From NCBI GenBank assembly GCA_028282885.1, contig JANQGX010000007.1:62001-126000 (forward strand): a stretch of 64,000 nucleotides of DNA, in the 5' to 3' direction. The notes under the pieces were generated by a model. It was not told where the DNA came from and made no database searches. It saw nothing but the letters and a program-made list of their open reading frames with translations. The position numbers and the translations under genes are program-made. Source of the DNA: SAR324 cluster bacterium (GTDB taxonomy: Bacteria; SAR324; XYD2-FULL-50-16). Shown in pieces: positions 36,815 to 46,698 of the stretch. The number at the start of each line of letters is the position of its first letter. Positions within the stretch are counted from its first letter, which is position 1.

Positions 36815-38191
36815 ATGGAAACAGTTATACAAAAATTCGGTGGTACCAGTATTGGTCGTGCCGGACGAATAAAAAACGTTGCCGAAATCGTAAGAGAAAC
36901 CCTGGATGGTGGACAATACGCCGTGGTTGTTCTCTCAGCAATGAGCGACGGTGGTAAGGAAGAGGGCACAACCAGTCGATTGATGAAGGCTGCAAACGAA
37001 GCGCTTGCAGGGGGATCATATTACAGGATCATCGACCAAATCGAGATTCACCATATTGGGGTGGTCAATGAAGTAATTGACGATTTGCGAATAAGAATTC
37101 AGTTGGAAGAGTGGATTCGTGAAGAATTGCTGCGACTCAAATCGTTTCTGGATGCCATTCAGGTGATTGGTGAAATCTCCCAGCGCTCTATGGATGTGAT
37201 CATCAGTACCGGTGAAAAGCTTTCAGCTCGTATTTTCAGTGGGCTGCTCAATAGTATAGGCACCGATTCCGAATATATCCAACTTGATAATCTGGTGGAT
37301 AGACCTTTCAGGGAGATTGATAAACGTTTCTGTTCCCATTTACAAAGAAAACTGGGCAGAATCATCGCCAATGCGGGAGCAAAAGTACCTGTAATTACCG
37401 GCTTCTTCGGATTTGCACCCAACGGAATCTTGAAAAGTATCGGCAGGGGTTATACCGATTTTACTGCGTCGTTAATCGCTGTCGGCGCAAAGGCCAAGGA
37501 ACTGCAGATCTGGAAAGAGGTTGACGGTATCTTTACGGCAGATCCTAACAAGGTCTCTGCGGCCCGGGTGCTGAAATCCATTGCACCTGATGAAGCTTCA
37601 GAATTAACCTACTTCGGTTCCGAAGTGATACACCCTTTTACTATGGAACAGGTGATCAATGCCGATATTCCCATCCGGATCAAAAACACATTGAATCCCT
37701 CCCTGTCCGGTACAACCATAGATCCCCTGATCAAGGACCGGAAAAAGAGTGAAGGACCGACTGCCGTAACCGTTAAACGAAATGTCATCCTCATCAATAT
37801 CCAATCCAACCGGATGCTGATGGCTTATGGATTCATGTCCAGGATATTCGATGTCTTCAATCGACACGAGATCGTCATCGATCTAATCTCAACCTCCGAA
37901 GTCAATGTTTCTTTAACCGTAGAAAATCATCAAAACCTTAGGGCCGCAATTTCCGATTTAAAACAAATTGGAAACGTAACTGTTAAAAAGCAGATTGCGA
38001 TTCTGAGTCTCGTTGGAAGAGGGATGCAGCAATCCATCGGCGTAGCCGGAGAGATGTTTTCCAGATTGGCGACTCAAAAGGTCAATATTGAGGTTATTTC
38101 CCAGGGAGCATCTGAAATCAATATCTCCTGTGCCATCAAAGATAAGGATAGCGACAAGGCGTTAAAGGCTGTTCATGAGATGTTGGTATAG
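36815..38191 (+). CDS. lysC: Aspartate kinase
   Basis: It phosphorylates aspartate at the entry to the lysine, threonine and methionine pathways. The ATG at 36815 starts directly with the family motif IQKFGGTSIG; a TTG at 36806 adds three residues only. The 458 residues contain the kinase domain (GRGYTDFTASLIAVG, IWKEVDGIFTADPNKV) and two C-terminal ACT domains (about 310-458, VSLTVE and ISCAIKD) for feedback control by amino acids. Which amino acid inhibits cannot be told. It is single-function, without a homoserine dehydrogenase domain. Confidence 0.92.
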   Translation: METVIQKFGGTSIGRAGRIKNVAEIVRETLDGGQYAVVVLSAMSDGGKEEGTTSRLMKAANEALAGGSYYRIIDQIEIHHIGVVNEVIDDLRIRIQLEEWIREELLRLKSFLDAIQVIGEISQRSMDVIISTGEKLSARIFSGLLNSIGTDSEYIQLDNLVDRPFREIDKRFCSHLQRKLGRIIANAGAKVPVITGFFGFAPNGILKSIGRGYTDFTASLIAVGAKAKELQIWKEVDGIFTADPNKVSAARVLKSIAPDEASELTYFGSEVIHPFTMEQVINADIPIRIKNTLNPSLSGTTIDPLIKDRKKSEGPTAVTVKRNVILINIQSNRMLMAYGFMSRIFDVFNRHEIVIDLISTSEVNVSLTVENHQNLRAAISDLKQIGNVTVKKQIAILSLVGRGMQQSIGVAGEMFSRLATQKVNIEVISQGASEINISCAIKDKDSDKALKAVHEMLV

Positions 38192-38228
38192 GTCTTTTTA
38201 AATCACTTTCCAGGATTGAGACAAGCAA

Positions 38229-38873
38229 ATGCCAAGACTATCTTCTCACGACGTTGATGCCATTTTTAAAGCGCTGGCGGAATCCCTTCCCGAACCTGAA
38301 ACAGCACTCCGATTTTCCAATCATTTTGAGTTATTGGTCGCTGTCATACTCAGCGCCCAGGCTACTGACGTTTCCGTGAACAAAGTCACCCCCGGTTTGT
38401 TTGATATCGCACCGACCCCGGAAAAGATGTTAGCGCTGGGGGAACAGAAACTTCAGAAGCAGATCAGGCAGATCGGGCTCTACAAAACCAAAGCTGCGAA
38501 TATCATAAAAACCTGCCAACTGCTTATCGAAAAACACGATTCTAAAATCCCTGCGAATAGAAAAGATCTGGAATCCTTACCCGGAGTGGGGCGAAAAACT
38601 GCCGGAGTGGTGTTGAATGTTGGATTTGGCAAGCCTGAAATTCCTGTAGACACCCATGTTTTCAGGCTGTCAAATAGACTCGGATTGGTTAAGACGACAA
38701 CTCCCGAAGCGACAGAGGACAAACTCCAAAAGATAGTACCCGATTGGGCGAGGAAAAGCGCACATCACCTGCTGATCCTGCATGGAAGACACGTCTGCAA
38801 GGCAAGAAAACCGCTTTGTGGTGATTGTGTGTTAAACAAACTCTGCAGATATCCACAAAAAACAATCTCATAA
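38229..38873 (+). CDS. nth: Endonuclease III (base-excision repair glycosylase/AP lyase)
   Basis: Nth removes oxidised pyrimidines and cuts the abasic site. The 214 residues have VILSAQATDVSVNKVTP, the helix-hairpin-helix LPGVGRKTAGVVLN with the catalytic Lys, the catalytic Asp in VDTHVFRLSNRLG, and the iron-sulfur ligands at Cys190, 197, 200 and 206 (C-x6-C-x2-C-x5-C). Complete and typical. It converges on the TPR gene. Confidence 0.95.
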   Translation: MPRLSSHDVDAIFKALAESLPEPETALRFSNHFELLVAVILSAQATDVSVNKVTPGLFDIAPTPEKMLALGEQKLQKQIRQIGLYKTKAANIIKTCQLLIEKHDSKIPANRKDLESLPGVGRKTAGVVLNVGFGKPEIPVDTHVFRLSNRLGLVKTTTPEATEDKLQKIVPDWARKSAHHLLILHGRHVCKARKPLCGDCVLNKLCRYPQKTIS

Positions 38874-38888
38874 ACCGGTTTTTACTTC

Positions 38889-41789
38889 TTACCCCTCTGC
38901 TGCGGTGGGGGTTCGTTTCAGATATTTGTCAAATTGAAGATCATTCAAAATCGCTTTATGGCTCTCCGCAGCCAGCGGTCCCCAAAGGGCGTCAGGGGAT
39001 TTCTTCGCAGCTTCAATCAACTCTTCAAATATCTTCAATGCTTTATCCTTTTGATTGTTTTTGGTATAGATCTCACCCTTGTGATATTTTGCCCAAGGGG
39101 TCTGTTCCGAATCCGGAAACAGCTCAATCGCATTGTTGAAGGTCTCCAGCGCTTCCGGTAGCTGATTCAATTCAAGATAAAGATTCCCCAATATGAAATG
39201 GGTATCGACTACATACTCATCAACGTTTTTGCTCTGTAGCGGATGCTCGTAGAAATTGAGCACGTTTTTGTAGGCATTGATTGAATTGTCATACTGCCCT
39301 ATTCCCTGGTAGAGATTCCCCAGGGCAAACCAGCATTCGGGTACAATTTCTCTCTCCAGCATCTTTTCCGAATCCTGATAGTCCCGAATAGTCTGTTGGT
39401 AGATCCTGATCGCCCGGGTAATCCTGTCTGGTTTGTGCACCTTGAAGTAGGAGTCCCCCAGCGCTTTCTTGACAAGTGGCGTGTATACATGAGTCCGATA
39501 ACGACTGATAAATGCCCCATACTCTCTCTGGGCCAGCTCGGGCTGATCCTTGGCATCGTGGATTTTCCCCTGGTTAAACAATACAATCGACGCCAGGGGA
39601 TCCTTCTCATCTTTGAGAATTCTTTTGTTTTGCCCAAGGGCCTTATCATATAGTCCCAATCTGAAATACGCGTCACTGATCAGAAACAGTGGCGCCTTAT
39701 TTGCCAATCTTTCTACCGTCTCTTTTTTTGACTCGCCCGGATCAGCATGAAAGCACAAGCTGTTCTCGGGGCGCTGAAAATACTGTTTTTCATATTGCTC
39801 ATACACTCCCAGCGCATCCAGGTATTTTCCCTGGAAATAGTAATCGGATATATACGCTTTGATGGTTTCGTGAATCCTGTCGTGGATAATATTGTTCTTA
39901 ACATAGATGTTTTCCGGAAATCTCTTACAGAAATCTTCCATACTGGCAATCGCTTCGGGGTAATAGTGAAAAAGCGAAAGAGTCAAAGACCGTCGCAGCA
40001 TCGCCTCTTCCAGCTGATCCGACAACATATGTTTAGTGATAATAAAGTTATAGATTTCCAGCGCTTTCTGGTAGTCTTCCTGATAAGGGCGTTCTGCCAG
40101 GATATTGGCTATCCTCATTTTACCGATTAGCAGTAACTCGTTGGGAAAGCGATTTATCGCCTTATCGTATGCCTGTATAGCATCATCATATTTCTCCTCC
40201 TCCCTCAGAAAGTCGCCTATTCTGATCGCAACCAGATTGCTAAAAACTTCGTTGGGATAGAGATCAATGAGTTCCTCATAAATGGCCCGCGCAGTCTGGT
40301 ATTCCTGATTCTCAAAATAGGCTTCACCCATATGGAACATCAATTCCGGATCCTTTTTCATATATTCAGCATCCAGACTCCAGGCTTTCTCAAAACTTGC
40401 CTTGGCTTCCTTGTACTTCTTTAATTGAAATTGGGATTCGCCTTTTTTATAGTAAGCGGCATGAATCAAGGGCGATTTCGGATTCTCTTCGATGAATTTA
40501 ACCAACGATTCAATGGATTTCCCATAGCGCTCCATATTGAGATGAATGACTCCCTGGTGGAACAAGGCATTTCTCGAATACGGGGATTCCGGATAGTTCC
40601 GGGTTAAAATTTCGAACTGGTTGTAAGCGTCCTCATAATACTTCAAAGCAAGATGATTTCGACCGATATTGTAGTACGCCCTTGGAATATCCTCATAACC
40701 CTTATCTGCTAGCAAGGCAGCACTGATGGCAGCTTTATATTCCCGGTTGACGAATTGCTCCCCTCCCTTTATCTGGGTTCTGCGTTGCTGCTGGAACAGC
40801 GAATCAGCCGCCCTGAATGCCGAACGCACCCCAATTTCGGAGTCGGGAGCAAAATTGTAGATATTTTTGAATTTTAAACTGGACTGCTCAAACCGTCCGA
40901 TTTTATAGAACTTTTCAGCATCATTAAAAAGTTTGGTGAGAAATTTGTCTCTTTTTTGCTGCTCTTGTTTCTCCAACGCCAGTTTCTGTTCCTGCTGTGC
41001 TTGGTCCTCGTCGGGATCGGTAACTTTCACCTTCTTGTTTTCGCGCACCGTGAAAACTACCCGGAACGGATCAATCTCGATTTTTTTCGTGATCTGCAAA
41101 GCATAAGTCCTGGGAGTTAAAACCAGGTTTATGTATTTTCCTTGTTCCTCGTATTTAATGCTTGTGAGCATATCGGTTTGCGCACCGGGTACAATTAAAC
41201 CCTTTTTCAAATAGGCATTGTACAACCTGATTTTCATGATCTTGCCTGGTTTTCCCATTTCCTTGACCAGGTCGTGCTGAATCGGCTTTTTCGAAAACAC
41301 GTAGATCATTTCGGAATCAGGATTCAACTCCCTAAGTATATTGGTGATTTCGATTCCTTCGGGTAGATCCTCGATTTTCTTCTTGGTATAGAAAATGATG
41401 GAAAGTGAGTTGGGTGTCTTTTTAGACATGTTGACGCGATAGAGTAGTCCGGGAATCCTTGTCCTGATTTTCACCCAGTACTCATCGGAACCGAGCTTTG
41501 TAATCTGATATCCCATAACCAGCGATTTTTCATAGGTGGTCATCTCGCCGACTTTGCCGAGAACAGTATTCCGAAGCTTGATCACAAATACCTGCTTGTT
41601 CAGGTTTTCCACTATCTCGTAATCCGGCTTTTTCTTGCTGACCAGCGTGAAAACAGCCTGGTTGACGGCGGGAGTGCTGTGACCGACCTGTTCCAGAATA
41701 TTGTCTGCTGCCAGAACCAGCAAAGGCAATATTATATAAACAACGGATATCGTTAAGGTAAGCGTTACTTTATTGACTGGATTCTTCAT
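38889..41789 (-). CDS. Large exported protein with an AMIN-like domain and many TPR repeats
   Basis: 966 residues. A signal peptide or anchor (about 8-28) is followed by a strand-rich, AMIN-like region (about 40-255, PDYEIVENLNKQVFVIKLRNTVLG, FRVVFTV) of the kind that binds peptidoglycan or secretin assemblies. A charged linker (EDQAQQEQKLALEKQEQQKRD) leads into at least fifteen TPR-type units with YxxG/A and FxxPxS marks. It resembles large periplasmic scaffold proteins of deltaproteobacteria. It is the last gene of the gatA-pheS-pheT-bactofilin run, 92 bases after the bactofilin stop. Confidence 0.8.
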   Translation of the reverse strand: MKNPVNKVTLTLTISVVYIILPLLVLAADNILEQVGHSTPAVNQAVFTLVSKKKPDYEIVENLNKQVFVIKLRNTVLGKVGEMTTYEKSLVMGYQITKLGSDEYWVKIRTRIPGLLYRVNMSKKTPNSLSIIFYTKKKIEDLPEGIEITNILRELNPDSEMIYVFSKKPIQHDLVKEMGKPGKIMKIRLYNAYLKKGLIVPGAQTDMLTSIKYEEQGKYINLVLTPRTYALQITKKIEIDPFRVVFTVRENKKVKVTDPDEDQAQQEQKLALEKQEQQKRDKFLTKLFNDAEKFYKIGRFEQSSLKFKNIYNFAPDSEIGVRSAFRAADSLFQQQRRTQIKGGEQFVNREYKAAISAALLADKGYEDIPRAYYNIGRNHLALKYYEDAYNQFEILTRNYPESPYSRNALFHQGVIHLNMERYGKSIESLVKFIEENPKSPLIHAAYYKKGESQFQLKKYKEAKASFEKAWSLDAEYMKKDPELMFHMGEAYFENQEYQTARAIYEELIDLYPNEVFSNLVAIRIGDFLREEEKYDDAIQAYDKAINRFPNELLLIGKMRIANILAERPYQEDYQKALEIYNFIITKHMLSDQLEEAMLRRSLTLSLFHYYPEAIASMEDFCKRFPENIYVKNNIIHDRIHETIKAYISDYYFQGKYLDALGVYEQYEKQYFQRPENSLCFHADPGESKKETVERLANKAPLFLISDAYFRLGLYDKALGQNKRILKDEKDPLASIVLFNQGKIHDAKDQPELAQREYGAFISRYRTHVYTPLVKKALGDSYFKVHKPDRITRAIRIYQQTIRDYQDSEKMLEREIVPECWFALGNLYQGIGQYDNSINAYKNVLNFYEHPLQSKNVDEYVVDTHFILGNLYLELNQLPEALETFNNAIELFPDSEQTPWAKYHKGEIYTKNNQKDKALKIFEELIEAAKKSPDALWGPLAAESHKAILNDLQFDKYLKRTPTAAEG

Positions 41790-41881
41790 TGTTTTACCCG
41801 TTTTGTATCCATACCGAAGAGCGATATTTATGGAAAAGCAAGACTCTTGCCGGTATAAGGGAAAAACAATAAAAATAGGAG

Positions 41882-42373
41882 CTAAAGCTCAATTATTGAA
41901 GAATCATTGGCTGGCGAATCGAGAGCGAGTCGATCTTCGTGGTGTAAATACTGGTGGATATCGTTGAATCCTTCCATTTTCAGGTATTGGCGATCTTCCG
42001 AACTTAGATGGCGAATCATGATACACTCCCCCTGAAACAAGGCACCATCTTCAATACTGAAATCGCTGGTGTATACCAGTCCTTCCAATCGACCGGGGGC
42101 ATGAATTTCCAGTTTTTCTGTCGCCTTGATATTCCCGGATACTTTACCGGAAATGATGACAATATCCGCAATGATGTCTGCTTCGACAGTGGCAAGCTCT
42201 GTGATAATAACCATGCTGGGTTTTTCCGACTTGCAGATGATCTGTCCATAAACTGCACCGTCGATTCTGATGGTTCCATCAAATCGAATCAATCCTTCGA
42301 ATCGGCTGCCGGCACCTAACAGACCGGAAATATCATAACTGTTTTTGTCTTTCATTCTGTTGCTGGTGATCAC
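41882..42373 (-). CDS. Bactofilin (polymer-forming cytoskeletal protein)
   Basis: 163 residues with a DUF583 core (about 20-120) of short beta-helix turns: SRFEGLIRFDGTIRIDGAVYGQI, VEADIIADIVIISGKVSGNI, LEIHAPGRLEGLVYTSDFSIEDGALFQGEC. Bactofilins form non-polar filaments at the inner membrane that place cell-wall enzymes. The N- and C-terminal tails are short and disordered. Its start overlaps the stop of the upstream membrane-protein gene (ATGA), so the two are probably made together. Confidence 0.92.
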   Translation of the reverse strand: MITSNRMKDKNSYDISGLLGAGSRFEGLIRFDGTIRIDGAVYGQIICKSEKPSMVIITELATVEADIIADIVIISGKVSGNIKATEKLEIHAPGRLEGLVYTSDFSIEDGALFQGECIMIRHLSSEDRQYLKMEGFNDIHQYLHHEDRLALDSPANDSSIIEL

Positions 42374-43137
42374 TCTAAAAAAATCTCTTTTTGCAGGTCG
42401 TATTGACTCTTGTTGAGCAATCTTCCCTGGTAAGAGAACAGGAATATCATGGCATTTGTATAATACTCGTTAACTTCGGTCAAGCTGAACTTAAGCTGTT
42501 TCGTACTGCTTCGACGGCTGATTTTATAAGCCTTGCCCGATTTATAACTTGAAGGAAAGCCATTATCCCCCAAGTCTCCGCCCGTTACCGGCTGAAAGAC
42601 TGCCGGAGACTGGTCATCGTTCACAAGCGTAATACAGATATATCCCCCGACCACTTGTGGAGGATTGGAGGTGTTTTTGATTTTCACGGTCAATCTAAGA
42701 AGGTCACCTTTGACATTAGCGTCGAATTGTTCGACCTCCACAAATCTCCCTTCCTGAAACTCCTCTTCGGAAAATGTCGATCTGTTAGTAACCCAGATAC
42801 CCTCGGTGGAAAAATCCGACTGGGTGATTATCTCTTGCCTTGCGGCCGTAATCTCCTTTCCCTTTGTCTCCGGATTCACCCAATATCTATTATGATCCAG
42901 TTTTGCAATTTGTTCGGCAAGAATTTCTGCTTTCTGACGGGTGGAAACCAGTTGTTTGGCAAGGTCTCCTGATTCGAGTTTCAGGAAAATATAATCTACA
43001 GAGCCTGCAATCAACAAGAAAACAAAAAGAAGCAGCGTAATGAACAGAAAAATCACTTTCCATCTTTTGATGGTAAAAGAGATGGGAATTCCAATATTTC
43101 TGACGATTGTGATCGTGTACACATCGAGTTCATCCAT
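42370..43137 (-). CDS. Single-pass membrane protein with periplasmic coiled coil and beta domain, beside bactofilin
   Basis: A longer frame starting at 43260 runs into pheT; the ATG at 43137 with an upstream AGG avoids that and gives 255 residues. A short cytoplasmic part (1-27) precedes a strong membrane helix (VIFLFITLLLFVFLLIAGSVDYIFL), a coiled coil (LAKQLVSTRQKAEILAEQIAKLDH) and a strand-rich domain (about 115-245). The topology suits a protein linking the bactofilin polymer to the periplasm. I do not recognise a named family. Confidence 0.7.
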   Translation of the reverse strand: MDELDVYTITIVRNIGIPISFTIKRWKVIFLFITLLLFVFLLIAGSVDYIFLKLESGDLAKQLVSTRQKAEILAEQIAKLDHNRYWVNPETKGKEITAARQEIITQSDFSTEGIWVTNRSTFSEEEFQEGRFVEVEQFDANVKGDLLRLTVKIKNTSNPPQVVGGYICITLVNDDQSPAVFQPVTGGDLGDNGFPSSYKSGKAYKISRRSSTKQLKFSLTEVNEYYTNAMIFLFSYQGRLLNKSQYDLQKEIFLE

Positions 43138-43150
43138 AAGCCTAGCTCTT

Positions 43151-45544
43151 TTATACCTCGCGCAGTTTGAATCCCTTATCAGCCAGCAAAGCGACAACCT
43201 TATCCTGAATATCCCTGACTTCATCGGAATCAAGCGTTTTCTCGGAAGAACGAAATTCAATAGAAACCGATAAGGATTTTACATCATCGAGGTCTTTCGG
43301 ATAATAGACATCAAGAAATTCCACTCTCCGAACCAGTGGACTGACAGCAAATATGTTATCACGGATTTCCTGAAAGAATACCCGCCGCGGAACATGCAGG
43401 GATAACTCAAAATTCACAGCAGGATACTTTGGTGGATCCTGGTACAGGTAATCCGTTTTCGTCATGTCAAAGAGGGTGTCGAACGCCAGTTCTGCGATAC
43501 AGACATCTTCTTTTATTCCGAACTCATCAGCAAATTCCGGAGAAAAAGAGTAGAGAACACCTATCTGAGCGTCCTGGGCATTGATCTTTGCTGAAATATA
43601 TTTGTGTTGATAATCTCGACGATCTTCGTTGGCAAGTGGTGACCATGATACGTTGGCGATACCAAGTTTGGAGAACAGATTCAATATGTCATGTTTGATC
43701 TGGTAAAAGGCATCGCCCGCCTTACCTTGCTTTTTAGAAGATGCGACAATTAGTTGTCTTGGCTCTTCAATCTCACCTGCACTGTTCTTCCAATAGATTC
43801 TGCCGAATTCAAAAACCTTGAAGTCAAATGTAATTTTCTGATTTTCCAGGATTGTCTGCATAAAATGGGGCAATAGAGAAGTCCTCATCTGGTCCTGGTG
43901 ATCCGCAACCGGATTCAAGAGCTTCATAATCGTACCAGCCTTGATCTTGTAGGGATCTTCAGTTTTTTGACAGGTTAACGGGTAGTTCACAACCTCATGA
44001 TAGCGACTTTTGCTTAATACGGCCCTCGCTTCCTGCTCAAACCTGTGCTGATGATTAAATACCGGACGCTCAATAGGAAACATGGGTGCCTGGGCAGCAA
44101 TATTGTTGAATCCGTGAATTCTACCAATCTCTTCAACCAAATCCTCCGGAATGGATACGTCCTTTGTGCGTCGGTGGGAAGGGACATCTACCTGCAATTG
44201 TTTTCCATCTTTTTCAATACCAAATCCCAGGAACTCAAGAATTTCTACTATCTCATTGTCATCAATAGCCTTTCCCAGTCTTCGGCAGATAAATTCAGTA
44301 TCCGTCTCGATCCGAATAGGTTTATTTGGTTTATTGATAATATCGACCGGGGGACCGCAAACTTTTAAATCCGGGTTGGTAAGTTTCATTAGTTCCACCG
44401 CTCTTTGAACAGCGATCAGGGTCAATTCCGGATCAAGAGATTTTTCGAATCGTTTGCTGGCATCCGTTCGAAGCCCTATTCTTGTTGAGGTTTTTCGGAT
44501 GCTGACAGGATCCCAATTAGCTGCTTCCAGAAACACAGCCGATGTACTGGGATAGACTCCGGTATCCATTCCTCCGACCACACCTGCCACGACTGATGCG
44601 CCATTGGCATCACAAATCGTAATATCGGTCTCTCCCAGCTCAGCCTCCTTCTGATGCAAGGTCATTAATCTCGTCCCATTTTCCGCCATTTTAACGATCA
44701 GTTCCTTACCGGCTATACGATTAGCATCAAATGCATGCATGGGTTGTCCCAACTCAAGCATAACATAGTTGGTTAAATCAACCATGTTGTTAATGGGTCG
44801 CAGACCCACTCTGGTCAAGCGATGTCTAATCCGGTGAGGGCTTTCGACAATATGAATATCTCCTACTGACAAGCCGGTGAACCTGGGAACCAGCTCTCCT
44901 GACAAGACGTCAACCCTGATGATTCCTTCTCCATCGCCGGAAATGAATTCCATATCCAACTTGATTTCTTTGACCGGCACTCGAAAAATCGCCCCGAATT
45001 CACGTGCAAAGCCATAATGTCCCCAAAGATCTGGTCGGTGGGTGATGGATTTATTGTCGATCTCCATGATCAGATCCAGTTGATCGGGATAGATATCAGC
45101 GAGTCGAGTTCCAGGTGCGATTCCCTTTTCAAGAATCATTAACCCGGAATGATCATCGGAAAACCCCAGCTCGTCTTCAGCGCAAAGCATACCAAAGCTC
45201 TCCACACCCCGGATCTCTGTTCTCTTGATGATCATATCTTCTGACAGCGCTACACCTTCACCTGCATAAGGAACAATATCGCCGACTACAAAATTGGAAG
45301 CGCCGCAAACAACCCGGCTGGTTCCCTTTCCATGATTTACTGTGACAAGGCTCAGTTTGTCCGCATTCGGGTGCTGTTCGATACTCAAAACCTCTGCTGC
45401 ATACACTTCTTTCAAGTGCAGTCCTGTCTCTTCAAAGCCTTCAACTTCGCATACCGACATGGTGATGGTCTGGACCAGATCCCTGGCAGCCATGTCTGTT
45501 TTTACTTCAACAAAATCTTTAATCCAATTAAGAGAGATTTTCAT
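43151..45544 (-). CDS. pheT: Phenylalanine-tRNA ligase beta subunit
   Basis: 797 residues with the expected order: N-terminal EMAP-like tRNA-binding domain (about 40-150), B3/B4 editing domain, B5 domain, the core fold (about 490-680) and the C-terminal ferredoxin-like anticodon-binding domain ending with SVSIEFRSSEKTLDSDEV. It pairs with PheS to charge tRNA-Phe and remove mischarged Tyr. pheS lies just upstream with a 118-base gap. Confidence 0.95.
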   Translation of the reverse strand: MKISLNWIKDFVEVKTDMAARDLVQTITMSVCEVEGFEETGLHLKEVYAAEVLSIEQHPNADKLSLVTVNHGKGTSRVVCGASNFVVGDIVPYAGEGVALSEDMIIKRTEIRGVESFGMLCAEDELGFSDDHSGLMILEKGIAPGTRLADIYPDQLDLIMEIDNKSITHRPDLWGHYGFAREFGAIFRVPVKEIKLDMEFISGDGEGIIRVDVLSGELVPRFTGLSVGDIHIVESPHRIRHRLTRVGLRPINNMVDLTNYVMLELGQPMHAFDANRIAGKELIVKMAENGTRLMTLHQKEAELGETDITICDANGASVVAGVVGGMDTGVYPSTSAVFLEAANWDPVSIRKTSTRIGLRTDASKRFEKSLDPELTLIAVQRAVELMKLTNPDLKVCGPPVDIINKPNKPIRIETDTEFICRRLGKAIDDNEIVEILEFLGFGIEKDGKQLQVDVPSHRRTKDVSIPEDLVEEIGRIHGFNNIAAQAPMFPIERPVFNHQHRFEQEARAVLSKSRYHEVVNYPLTCQKTEDPYKIKAGTIMKLLNPVADHQDQMRTSLLPHFMQTILENQKITFDFKVFEFGRIYWKNSAGEIEEPRQLIVASSKKQGKAGDAFYQIKHDILNLFSKLGIANVSWSPLANEDRRDYQHKYISAKINAQDAQIGVLYSFSPEFADEFGIKEDVCIAELAFDTLFDMTKTDYLYQDPPKYPAVNFELSLHVPRRVFFQEIRDNIFAVSPLVRRVEFLDVYYPKDLDDVKSLSVSIEFRSSEKTLDSDEVRDIQDKVVALLADKGFKLREV

Positions 45545-45662
45545 AAAATTCGTTGTTATTATCCTGAATACTGTTTTGGGTGTTAAATATTGAGGGTATC
45601 CTTATTTTGATTTCTTATGATATCGGATGAAGAACTGTGATAATGATACAACCTTGCAGGTC

Positions 45663-46691
45663 CTAGCTCACCGAAAACAACCTGGAAAAGTTGAGATTCC
45701 CACCATGCAAAGGTCGTATATCCGTAATGTCATATTTCATCATGGCAAGTCGATCAATTCCCAAACCGAAGGCAAATCCCGAGAACTCCACCGGATCAAT
45801 ATTCCCGGATCTTAAAACATTGGGATGGACCATCCCGCAACCGATCAATTCAATCCATCCAACCTGTTTGCAGAACTTACACCCCTTTCCCTTACAAAGA
45901 AGGCAAAGCATATCCAGTTCAAATCCCGGTTCAACAAAGGGGAAATAGCCCGGTCTTAATCTCACTTCCACTTCGCTCTCGAAAATTTCTGCCAACATGG
46001 TCTTCATGAAGTAATTAAGGTGTGCGACAGAAATGTTTCGATCCACCATCATTCCCTCAAATTGGTGGAAACAGGAATCATGGGATGCGTCGGTTCGTTC
46101 ACAGCGAAAAACCTTACCGGGGCCGACTATCCTGAACGGCGGTTTGACCGTTTCCATACCTCGGATCTGAATTGGCGAGGTATGAGTGCGTAACAGGTGC
46201 CCGTCCTCGAAATAAAAGGTATCCTGCATATCTCTGGCAGGATGATAGGAAGGAATATTAAGGGCTTCAAAATTGTAGTATTCGGTTTCGATATGCGGCC
46301 CATCCAAAACCCTGAAACCCATCGCAACAAATATGTCTTCAAGCCTCTGCTGTACGAGACTGATCGGGTGAATGCTACCGCTGTCACTCTCGTACGGATT
46401 GATAGTAATATCGATCCATTCGTTTTCCATCTTGAGCTGAAATTCGGTCTTCTTTAAGGCGTTGCTCTTTTCCTGGATGCTACTTTGGAATTCACCTTTC
46501 AATTGGTTGATTTTTTTTCCGATTTCCGCTTTTTTTTCGTTTGACAAGTCTTTTAACTGCTTCATCATTCCTGTCAGTTTCCCCTTTTTTCCAAGAAACT
46601 GTGTTTTAACCCCTTCCAGATCTTTAACCTGTTTAATGGTGTCAAGGGTTTGATGAAACGCTTTTTCAAGTGCTTGGAATTCTTTTTCCAT
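45663..46691 (-). CDS. pheS: Phenylalanine-tRNA ligase alpha subunit
   Basis: The 342 residues carry the class II catalytic core: DTFYFEDGHLLRTHTSPIQIR, FRCERTDASHDSCFHQFEG, PYFPFVEPG-like RPGYFPFVEPGFELDM and GFAFGLGIDRLAMMKYDI. A CxxC/CxxC pair in LCLLCKGKGCKFCKQVGW is common in bacterial PheS. Start at 46691 (MEKEF) is preferred to an upstream TTG that overlaps the gatA stop. An N-terminal coiled coil binds tRNA. Confidence 0.95.
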   Translation of the reverse strand: MEKEFQALEKAFHQTLDTIKQVKDLEGVKTQFLGKKGKLTGMMKQLKDLSNEKKAEIGKKINQLKGEFQSSIQEKSNALKKTEFQLKMENEWIDITINPYESDSGSIHPISLVQQRLEDIFVAMGFRVLDGPHIETEYYNFEALNIPSYHPARDMQDTFYFEDGHLLRTHTSPIQIRGMETVKPPFRIVGPGKVFRCERTDASHDSCFHQFEGMMVDRNISVAHLNYFMKTMLAEIFESEVEVRLRPGYFPFVEPGFELDMLCLLCKGKGCKFCKQVGWIELIGCGMVHPNVLRSGNIDPVEFSGFAFGLGIDRLAMMKYDITDIRPLHGGNLNFSRLFSVS

Positions 46692-46698
46692 AATTGTA

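Noticed and set aside
43138-43260. N-terminal extension of the bactofilin-linked membrane protein
   Set aside because: It lies inside pheT, is basic and unlike a natural N-terminus, and a good ATG exists at 43137.
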